In this document: positions 1-4,865 of the stretch, one piece after another | Layout of the letters: every line of letters starts with the position of its first letter | Numbering within the stretch: position 1 is the first letter of the stretch | NCBI GenBank assembly: GCA_023428085.1 | Contig: JAEYZK010000274.1 | Span: 1-5,038 of the forward strand | DNA from: Pseudomonadota bacterium | GTDB taxonomy: Bacteria > Myxococcota > Myxococcia > Myxococcales > Anaeromyxobacteraceae | Length of the DNA: 5,038 nt | Reading direction: 5' to 3' | Notes under the pieces: model-generated | What the model was told of the DNA's origin: nothing | What the model saw: the letters and a program-made list of their open reading frames with translations, nothing else | The model's database searches: none | Translations under genes and position numbers: made by a program

Positions 1-386
1 GCCATGGCCTGGGCGAAGGCCGCGAGCACGCCGGCGGGATCCTCCAGGCAGCGGCGGCGCATGCGGGCGAGGACGCGCGCGGGCCAGCCGTCCGTGAACC
101 GGAGGCAGGGCGCGACGAGGCGGAGCGCCGCGAGGCGGCCCGCGAGCGCCGGCAGCGCCTCGAGTGCGACCATGGCGCCGAGCGACCACGCCACGACGAC
201 GAGCCTGCCCTCGAGCCGGCCGGCCGCCCCGAGCGCGAGCGGCACGAGCTCCTCCGGCCCGCGCGCCGCGTCCCAGTCCGCGGCCGCGACGCGCGCGCGC
301 GCGGGCACGAGGGGCGTGAGCAGCTCGGGACCTGCGCCCCAGCCCGGGAGGACGAGCACGTCGGGGCTCACCGCCATCCGGGCCAT
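1..386 (-). CDS. bioH: BioH/BioG-like pimeloyl-ACP methyl ester esterase (alpha/beta hydrolase), 5' part only
   Basis: Reading leftward from ATG at 386, 128 complete codons are present before the gene leaves the window, so the C-terminal part, including the expected catalytic Asp and His, is not seen. An alpha/beta-hydrolase start is visible: strand-turn 'LVLPGWGAG' (residues 11-19, oxyanion-hole region) and a nucleophile elbow A66-W67-S68-L69-G70. The stretch 'LRFTDGWP' (95-102) resembles the region after the elbow in E. coli BioH. The known role of this family is to hydrolyse pimeloyl-ACP methyl ester, ending the BioC-primed disguised fatty-acid cycle. The start is well fixed: a strong GGAGGGGG Shine-Dalgarno (complement of 394-401) lies 7 bases upstream, and the ATG overlaps the bioF stop (TGATG). 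A second ATG at codon 4 is less well placed. The Ala in the first position of GxSxG and the short distance between GWG and WSLG recall BioG (AWSMG type), so BioH versus BioG is unresolved. The biotin role rests largely on context. Confidence 0.72.
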   Translation of the reverse strand, partial: MARMAVSPDVLVLPGWGAGPELLTPLVPARARVAAADWDAARGPEELVPLALGAAGRLEGRLVVVAWSLGAMVALEALPALAGRLAALRLVAPCLRFTDGWPARVLARMRRRCLEDPAGVLAAFAQAM

Positions 387-1570
387 CACCGCGCCCCCTC
401 CGCGCCCTGCCGGACGGCGCGCACCACCGCCTCCGCCGCCCAGGCGAGGTCGGCCTCCTCGTGCGTCGCCATGAGCGAGAGCCGCAGCCGGCTCGTGCCC
501 TGCTTCACCGTGGGTGGACGGATCGCGGGGGCGTAGATCCCCTCGTCGAGCAGCCGTGCGCTCGCCGCGACGGCGGCGTCGGCCGCCCCCACGATCACCG
601 GCACGATCGGGGTCTCGCCCTCGGGGACCTCCAGCCCGGCCGCCCGGAGCCGCGCCCGCAGCAGGCGCGCGTGCGCGCGGAGCTTCTCGCGCCGGCCCTC
701 CTCGCGCCGCGCGATCCGGAGCGCCTCCAGCGCCATCGCGGCGGAGTGCGGCGGGAGCGCCGTCGAGAAGACGAACGGCCGCGAGCGGTTCCGGAGCCAC
801 TCGACCACGAGGGGCTCGGCGCACGCCGCCGCCCCCTGGCTCGCGTAGGCCTTGCCGAACGTGCAGACGATCACGTCCCAGCCGTCGGTCACGCCCGCCG
901 CCGCCGCCGAGCCCGCCCCCTCCGGCCCGAGCACGCCCGAGCCGTGCGCGTCGTCGAGCACCGTCACGAGCCCGCGCCGGCGCGCCACCGCCGCGAGCGC
1001 CGCGAGCGGCGCGACGTCGCCGTCCATGCTGAAGACGCCGTCGGAGACGAGGAGCCCCGGCCGCCCCGCGAACCGGGCCGCCTTCCGGTCGAGGTCCTCC
1101 GGATCGGCGTGCCGGTACGGGACGAGCTCCGCGCCGGAGAGCCGGCACCCGTCGATGATCGACGCGTGGTTGAGCTTGTCGGTGAACACGGCCCAGCCAG
1201 GCCCGGCGAGCGCGGTGAGGACGCCGAGGTTCGCGAGGTACCCGGTGCCGTGGAGGAGCGCCGCGCCCTTGCCCTTCAGCGCCGCGGCCTCCGCCTCGAG
1301 CGCGGCGTGGACGTCGTAGCCGCCGGTGGTGAGCCTCGACCCGCCCGCCCCCGCGCCGTACCGCGCGAGCGCCGTCCGCCCCGCCTCCAGGACGCGCGGG
1401 TCGTCCGCGAGCCCCAGGTACGAGTTGCTCGCCAGGACGAGCAGCTCCCGCCCGTCCACCACCGCGCGCGGCGCCTGGGGCGTCGAGAAGGCGCGGATCG
1501 ACCGGCGGAGCCCCTTCGCGGCGAGCGCGGCGAGGCCTGCCTCGAGCTGGGCCCGGACCTCGTCGTTCAC
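386..1570 (-). CDS. bioF: 8-amino-7-oxononanoate synthase BioF
   Basis: A 394-residue, full-length PLP enzyme of the alpha-oxoamine synthase family (E. coli BioF is about 384). It condenses pimeloyl-ACP (or -CoA) with L-alanine, releasing CO2, to give 8-amino-7-oxononanoate in the cytoplasm. Visible signatures in order: 'SNSYLGL' (49-54 region), 'GAGGSRLTTGG' (74-84), 'LNHASIIDG' with His135 that stacks on PLP, 'SMDGD' (181-185), 'DDAHGSGVLG' with Asp207 and His209, and the Schiff-base lysine Lys240 in 'TFGKAYASQGAA'. 'SRLRLSLMATH' (360-370) is the conserved C-terminal substrate and dimer region. The GTG start at 1570 overlaps the bioD stop (GTGA), which strongly supports it; upstream purines are weak, so translation probably couples to bioD. 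2-Amino-3-ketobutyrate CoA ligase is the nearest look-alike by sequence, but bio-gene neighbours on both sides argue for BioF. No key residue is missing. Confidence 0.95.
   Translation of the reverse strand: MNDEVRAQLEAGLAALAAKGLRRSIRAFSTPQAPRAVVDGRELLVLASNSYLGLADDPRVLEAGRTALARYGAGAGGSRLTTGGYDVHAALEAEAAALKGKGAALLHGTGYLANLGVLTALAGPGWAVFTDKLNHASIIDGCRLSGAELVPYRHADPEDLDRKAARFAGRPGLLVSDGVFSMDGDVAPLAALAAVARRRGLVTVLDDAHGSGVLGPEGAGSAAAAGVTDGWDVIVCTFGKAYASQGAAACAEPLVVEWLRNRSRPFVFSTALPPHSAAMALEALRIARREEGRREKLRAHARLLRARLRAAGLEVPEGETPIVPVIVGAADAAVAASARLLDEGIYAPAIRPPTVKQGTSRLRLSLMATHEEADLAWAAEAVVRAVRQGAEGAR
394..401 (-). promoter_or_regulatory. Strong Shine-Dalgarno of the BioH-like gene
   Basis: GGAGGGGG on the minus strand lies inside the last codons of bioF, 7 bases before the ATG at 386. 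It is the best ribosome binding site in the window. It favours the first ATG over the in-frame ATG three codons later, and implies the esterase is translated well within the operon, by coupling plus its own site. Confidence 0.7.
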
Positions 1571-2310
1571 GCCGCCCGCCCCATGGCCGCCCGCCACAGC
1601 GCGCCCGCGTCCACCGCCGCCACCGCCCGTTCCAGCGCGGCCGCGCTCTGGCCCCCGACCCGCGGCACGACGCCGAGCCGCGGCGCGCCCGAGAGCCGCT
1701 CGACCGTGGCCATCGTGTCCTCCTCGCGCGCGGTCCCCTCGAACCCGTTCCAGACGATCCCGGCGAGCGGGAGCCGCTTCGCGCGCGCGTGCTCGAGCGT
1801 GACCAGGGTCTCGTGGATCGCCCCGAGCCGCGTCCGGGCGACGAGGACCACCGGCGCGCCGATCGCGGCCGCGAGGTCCGAGACGAGGAGCCCCTCCTCC
1901 GTGAGCGGCACGGCGAGCCCGCCGCAGCCCTCGACGACGAGCGGACCGAGGGCCGCCCGGCGCCGCGCCTCGGCGGCGAGCGCCGCCGGATCGACGGTGC
2001 GCCCCTCGAGGCGGGCCGCGAAGTGCGGCGAGGCCGGCTCCGCGAACCAGACGCCCGCCATCGTCCGCGGATCGTCCGGGAGCCCCGCCGCCGCGGCGAC
2101 GAGGTCGGGGTCGCTCGCGCCGTCCCCCGGCGCACCGCCGGTGAGGACCGGCTTGTAGTAGCGCGCCGGGATCCCGGCGCGGCGGAGGGCGACGAGGAGC
2201 ACGGCCGAGACGAACGTCTTGCCGACCTCGGTCTGGGTCCCGGCCACGAACACGGCGGCGGATGAGCCTGAATGGGTCGTATCTGCGGGCACTTGGGTCT
2301 CGCCGCGCAT
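1567..2310 (-). CDS. bioD: ATP-dependent dethiobiotin synthetase BioD
   Basis: A 247-residue P-loop enzyme that closes the ureido ring of dethiobiotin from 7,8-diaminopelargonate, CO2 and ATP with Mg2+; it acts as a homodimer in the cytoplasm. Visible motifs: P-loop 'GTQTEVGKT' (24-32; Lys31 binds phosphate), 'YYKPVLTGG' with substrate lysine Lys53, a Mg-site aspartate region 'GASDPDL' (64-70), 'FAEPASPHFAA' (89-99), 'VEGCGGLAVPL' with Glu127, and 'GIVWNGF' with Asn188 at the nucleotide-specificity position. The C-terminal 'LGVVPR' is also typical. The first ~20 residues precede the usual BioD start and are polar, so GTG at 2292 or 2253 remains a possible start. ATG at 2310 is preferred because it directly abuts the operator and has GGAG (complement of 2322-2325) 11 bases upstream. 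It is the first gene of the leftward operon; its stop overlaps the bioF GTG by 4 bases. Confidence 0.95.
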   Translation of the reverse strand: MRGETQVPADTTHSGSSAAVFVAGTQTEVGKTFVSAVLLVALRRAGIPARYYKPVLTGGAPGDGASDPDLVAAAAGLPDDPRTMAGVWFAEPASPHFAARLEGRTVDPAALAAEARRRAALGPLVVEGCGGLAVPLTEEGLLVSDLAAAIGAPVVLVARTRLGAIHETLVTLEHARAKRLPLAGIVWNGFEGTAREEDTMATVERLSGAPRLGVVPRVGGQSAAALERAVAAVDAGALWRAAMGRAA

Positions 2311-2342
2311 TGTAAACCAGGCTCCGGCGCGGCGGTTGACGA
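2310..2342. promoter_or_regulatory. BirA-type biotin operator (bioO) between bioD and bioB
   Basis: The sequence shows TTGTAAACC (2310-2318), a 15-base spacer, then GGTTGACGA (2334-2342). The known BirA operator is the split palindrome TTGTAAACC ... GGTTTACAA with a spacer of about 14-16 bases. The left arm is a perfect match and the right arm matches 7 of 9. It is also the only AT-rich patch in a very GC-rich region, and it lies exactly where a regulator of divergent bio genes should bind. The right arm contains the TTGACG that is probably the -35 of bioB; the left arm ends on the first base of the bioD ATG. Inference: biotinyl-5'-AMP-loaded BirA dimer binds here and shuts off transcription both ways. 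The motifs of the other known biotin regulators, BioR and BioQ, are not seen. Confidence 0.85.
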
Positions 2343-2363
2343 AACCGACGCGGATGGTAGGGT
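2336..2363 (+). promoter_or_regulatory. Probable sigma-70 promoter of bioB
   Basis: TTGACG (2336-2341, 5/6 to the -35 consensus), a 16-base gap, and TAGGGT (2358-2363, a TANNNT -10 with 3/6 consensus bases). The start of transcription would fall at about 2369-2372, at or a few bases before the bioB ATG (2372). The mRNA would then be leaderless or nearly so. The -35 lies within the right arm of the BirA operator, so repressor and RNA polymerase would compete. The -10 is weak, which is usual in GC-rich genomes, so this is a prediction only. Confidence 0.5.
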
Positions 2364-2371
2364 GCCGCGCC

Positions 2372-3475
2372 ATGCACGACCACTCGCCCCGCCCCGTGCC
2401 GCCCGGAATGGAGCCGATCTCGACCGACGAGGCCCGGCGCCTCATCCACCACACGAGCGGCGCCGAGCTCGAGGCCCTGCTCGACCGGGCCGAGGCGGTC
2501 CGGCGGGCCGTGCACGGCGACGACGTCTCGCTCTGCGCGATCACGAACGCGAAGAGCGGCAACTGCGCCGAGGACTGCTCGTTCTGCTCGCAGTCGGCGC
2601 GGTTCGAGCAGGCCGACGCGCCGGTCTACCCGCTCATCGGGCCCGAGGAGATGGCCGCCCAGGCGCGCAAGGCCGAGCAGGCCGGCGCCCGCGAGTTCTC
2701 GATCGTCGCGAGCGGGACGCGCATGTCGCGCGAGAGCGAGCTCCGGCGCGTCGAGGAGGGGGTCCGGAAGATCCGCGCCGAGACCGCGGTGGAGCCGTGC
2801 GCCTCGCTCGGCCTCATGCGCGAGCCCGAGCTCGCCCGGCTCAAGGCCGCCGGGCTCATGCACTACCACCACAACCTCGAGTCGGCGCGGTCGTTCTTCC
2901 ACGAGGTCTGCACGACGCACACCTACGACGAGCAGCTCGAGACGATCCGCGCCGCGAAGCGCCTCGGCCTCCAGCTCTGCTCCGGCGGCATCCTCGGGAT
3001 GGGCGAGTCCCCGGAGCAGCGCGTCGAGCTCGCCGAGACCATCCGCGAGCTCGGCGTCCACTGCGTCCCGATCAACTTCCTCAACCCCCGCCCCGGCACG
3101 CCGATGGCCCACGTGAAGGCGATCACCGCCGAGGAGTGCCTCGCCGCGGTGGCCGTCTTCCGGCTCATGATGCCCGCGGCGCACATCTTCGTGATGGGCG
3201 GCCGCGAGCTCAACCTCGGGGAGAAGCAGCACCTCATCTTCCGCGCCGGCGCGAACGGCACGATGGTCGGCAACTACCTCACGAGCGCCGGGCGCTCGCC
3301 CGAGCTCACCGTGAACATGGTCGAGGCCCAGGGCCTCCGCCTCCGGCCACCCGACACGGAGCGCCCGTGGGCGTTCGAGGGCGCGGCGCCCGCCGAGGCG
3401 ACCTGGAACGAGCGCGCCGACGAGCGGCGCCGGCGGAGCCTGCCCATCGTGAGCGGCCCCGCCTCGCGGGCCTGA
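2372..3475 (+). CDS. bioB: Biotin synthase BioB (radical SAM), with unusual auxiliary-cluster residues
   Basis: A 367-residue radical SAM enzyme that inserts sulfur into dethiobiotin to form biotin. The SAM-binding [4Fe-4S] motif CxxxCxxC is Cys65, Cys69 and Cys72 in 'GNCAEDCSFCSQS'. Of the four classical auxiliary [2Fe-2S] ligands (E. coli Cys97, Cys128, Cys188, Arg260), three are present: Cys143 ('EPCASLG'), Cys203 ('LQLCSGGI') and Arg278 ('MGGREL'). The Cys97 position is Ser110 ('REFSIVASG'). Extra cysteines at 55 ('SLCAITNAKSG') and 180 ('VCTTHTY') resemble BioB forms common in anaerobes. Other family marks are 'YHHNLE' (165-170) and 'VPINFLNPRPGTP' (232-244). About 45 residues after 322 form a charged tail beyond the barrel. 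ATG at 2372 is chosen for its place just after the promoter; an in-frame ATG at 2408 would give 355 residues. It is transcribed divergently from bioDFH and followed by pabB. Confidence 0.96.
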   Translation: MHDHSPRPVPPGMEPISTDEARRLIHHTSGAELEALLDRAEAVRRAVHGDDVSLCAITNAKSGNCAEDCSFCSQSARFEQADAPVYPLIGPEEMAAQARKAEQAGAREFSIVASGTRMSRESELRRVEEGVRKIRAETAVEPCASLGLMREPELARLKAAGLMHYHHNLESARSFFHEVCTTHTYDEQLETIRAAKRLGLQLCSGGILGMGESPEQRVELAETIRELGVHCVPINFLNPRPGTPMAHVKAITAEECLAAVAVFRLMMPAAHIFVMGGRELNLGEKQHLIFRAGANGTMVGNYLTSAGRSPELTVNMVEAQGLRLRPPDTERPWAFEGAAPAEATWNERADERRRRSLPIVSGPASRA

Positions 3476-3527
3476 CCCCCGTGAACGCGCCCGCGCCCGA
3501 GCCCTCGCGCCGCGCGGATGACCCGGG

Positions 3528-3579
3528 TTCGACGGCCCCGGCGGCTCCTGGAGGGTCCGCTCGCCCTGAGCCCGTCGAA
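3528..3579. repeat. 8-base inverted repeat around the REP-like element
   Basis: TTCGACGG (3528-3535) is the exact reverse complement of CCGTCGAA (3572-3579), 36 bases apart. The right arm lies within the REP-like hairpin, so the two structures are mutually exclusive in RNA. It could be the remnant of a second, inverted REP copy, or chance in a GC-rich spacer. Confidence 0.35.
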
Positions 3580-3584
3580 GGGCG
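3558..3584. repeat. REP-like palindromic element (CGCCCTGAG...GTCGAAGGGCG family)
   Basis: CGCCCT (3562-3567) pairs perfectly with AGGGCG (3579-3584) around an 11-base loop. The core closely matches a dispersed intergenic palindrome seen in many high-GC proteobacterial genomes, usually of the form CGCCCTGAGC-TTGTCGAAGGGCG; translated, it gives the familiar spurious peptide 'RPEPVEG'. Here the central TT is replaced by CC. Such elements are generally spread as REP/RAYT-type or similar non-autonomous repeats. A copy between two genes on the same strand could stabilise the upstream mRNA end or attenuate read-through. Only one copy is in the window, so its repeat nature rests on recognition of the family. 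Confidence 0.6.
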
Positions 3585-3608
3585 TGCGGCGTCGGGGTCC
3601 AGCGAGCC

Positions 3609-4865
3609 GTGATCCCTCTCCACGTCTCCGAGCATTGGGCCTCCGCGCGCGCGGAGGTCTCCGAGGCCGACCTCTTCGCCCTCCTCGACCACCGCCCCTT
3701 CGCCTTCCTCCACGGGCGCGGCCGGTTCCTCGTGCTCGCCCAGGGCGCGCTCGCGACCTTCGGCGCCCTCCCCCTCCCGCCGCTGCGGTTCGAGCGGCGC
3801 GGCCCCGTCCCGCCGATCCAGCCCGACCTCGTCGGGTTCGTGAGCTACGCGTTCGGCCACGCGCTCCTCCCGCGCCTCGCCCCGCCGCGACCGCCGCCGT
3901 TCCCGGTCCCCGACCTCCGGCTCACGCTCCACCGCGAGGTCCGGGTCTACGACCGCGCCACGGGGCTCCTCCACACCGGCGTGCGGACCGGACCGGACGG
4001 CGGCGACGACCGGCCGAACCTCCTCGGCCGCGGGGCCTTCGCCGCCGCGCGGCGCCCGGACGAGGAGACGCCCGCGGCGTACGCCGGGAAGGTGGAGCAC
4101 CTCCGTTCGGCGATCGCCGCCGGCGACGTCTACCAGGTGAACCTCGCGCGCCTCGAGCGCTGGTCGTTCACGGGCGACCTGCGGACCCTCGCGCGCCGCC
4201 TCGTGGCGCTCGATCCCGCGCCGTTCGGCGCGCTCCTCGCGGACCCCGCGTGCACGATCGTCTCCGCGAGCCCGGAGCGGTTCCTCCGCGTGGACGCCGG
4301 CTGGCTCGAGGCCCGCCCGATCAAGGGCACCGCCCCGCGCCGCGAGGATCCGGCGGCGGACGCGCGCGAGGCCCAGGCGCTGCGCGCGAGCGCGAAGGAC
4401 CGGGCCGAGCTCACCATGATCGTCGATCTGCTCCGGAACGACCTCGGCCGCCTCGCGCCGCTCGGGGAGGTCGCGGTCGATCCCTTCCCGGAGCTCGAGA
4501 GCTACGCGAGCGTCCACCACCTCGTCGCGACGGTGCGCGCGCGGGTGCCGCCGGGGCTCACGCTCGAGGCGCTCCTGCGCGCCACCTTCCCCGGCGGCTC
4601 GGTCACCGGCTGCCCGAAGCTCGCGGCCATGGCGCTCATCCACGCCCTCGAGCCGCACGGCCGCGGCCCGTACTGCGGCGCGCTCGGCTGGCTGCGCCAC
4701 GATCTCGGGCAGCTCGACCTCGCCCTGCCCATCCGGACGGCGTTCGCCGTGCCGGGCGAGCTGGCGTTCGGGGTGGGCGGCGCCGTGACCTGGGACTCCG
4801 ACCCGGCGGCGGAGTATCAGGAGACCGTGCACAAGGCGAGGTCCCTCACCCGATGCTTGTCCTGA
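3609..4865 (+). CDS. pabB: Aminodeoxychorismate synthase component I PabB
   Basis: A 418-residue chorismate-utilising enzyme that aminates chorismate to 4-amino-4-deoxychorismate, the first committed step to p-aminobenzoate and folate. It needs ammonia from a PabA/TrpG-type glutaminase, which is not fused or present here. The N-terminal domain includes 'GFVSYAFGHALLPRL' (76-90). The chorismate-binding domain begins about residue 155: 'IAAGDVYQVNLAR' (169-181), 'SPERF' (221-225), 'RPIKGTAPR' with Lys239, 'MIVDLLRNDLGR' (270-281), 'SVHHLV' (301-306), 'FPGGSVTGCPKLAAM' (327-341), 'PIRT' (374-377) and 'TWDSDPAAEYQETVHKA' (394-410). Lys239 in PIKGT is the residue that forms the covalent intermediate in PabB; anthranilate synthase has PIAGT, so TrpE is unlikely. 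The GTG at 3609 is the first start after an in-frame stop at 3567-3569; its Shine-Dalgarno is poor. Its end overlaps pabC by 13 bases. Confidence 0.93.
   Translation: MIPLHVSEHWASARAEVSEADLFALLDHRPFAFLHGRGRFLVLAQGALATFGALPLPPLRFERRGPVPPIQPDLVGFVSYAFGHALLPRLAPPRPPPFPVPDLRLTLHREVRVYDRATGLLHTGVRTGPDGGDDRPNLLGRGAFAAARRPDEETPAAYAGKVEHLRSAIAAGDVYQVNLARLERWSFTGDLRTLARRLVALDPAPFGALLADPACTIVSASPERFLRVDAGWLEARPIKGTAPRREDPAADAREAQALRASAKDRAELTMIVDLLRNDLGRLAPLGEVAVDPFPELESYASVHHLVATVRARVPPGLTLEALLRATFPGGSVTGCPKLAAMALIHALEPHGRGPYCGALGWLRHDLGQLDLALPIRTAFAVPGELAFGVGGAVTWDSDPAAEYQETVHKARSLTRCLS

Larger units (their letters stand above)
3476..3608. other. 133-base bioB-pabB spacer: REP-like hairpin, no clear promoter or terminator
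   Basis: This is the longest non-coding stretch. It contains a REP-like hairpin (3562-3584), an 8-base inverted repeat partner (3528-3535) and no recognisable -10/-35 pair or T-tract terminator. A 43-codon GTG-started reading frame (3481-3612) crosses it but looks like low-complexity Pro/Ala/Arg sequence. The absence of a terminator is compatible with bioB and pabBC sharing a transcript, though that is not shown. Confidence 0.6.

Noticed and set aside
288..303. Alternating CG tract as Z-DNA or a regulatory repeat
   Set aside because: It encodes ordinary Ala/Arg codons in the esterase gene, and short CG alternations are expected at this base composition.
461..2158. Long plus-strand open frame (565 codons) opposite bioF and bioD
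   Set aside because: Arg/Pro/Ala-rich, no recognisable domain, and exactly antisense to two well-supported genes; a GC-driven shadow.
386..3232. A 948-codon open frame on the minus strand running from bioF through antisense bioD and bioB
   Set aside because: Only its last 394 codons are a gene (bioF). The rest lies out of frame under bioD and antisense to bioB, and is Arg/Ala/Gly-rich, as expected when stop codons are rare at very high GC.
3455..3472. GGCCC/GGGCC hairpin at the end of bioB as a terminator
   Set aside because: Only a 5-base stem, located before the stop codon, with no following T run.
3306..4832. 508-codon minus-strand open frame opposite pabB
   Set aside because: Antisense to the clear PabB motifs, low-complexity and charged; no promoter, ribosome site or domain.
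3609..4865. Anthranilate synthase TrpE or isochorismate synthase instead of PabB
   Set aside because: The PIKGT lysine is diagnostic of aminodeoxychorismate synthase and pabC overlaps its end; TrpE carries PIAGT.
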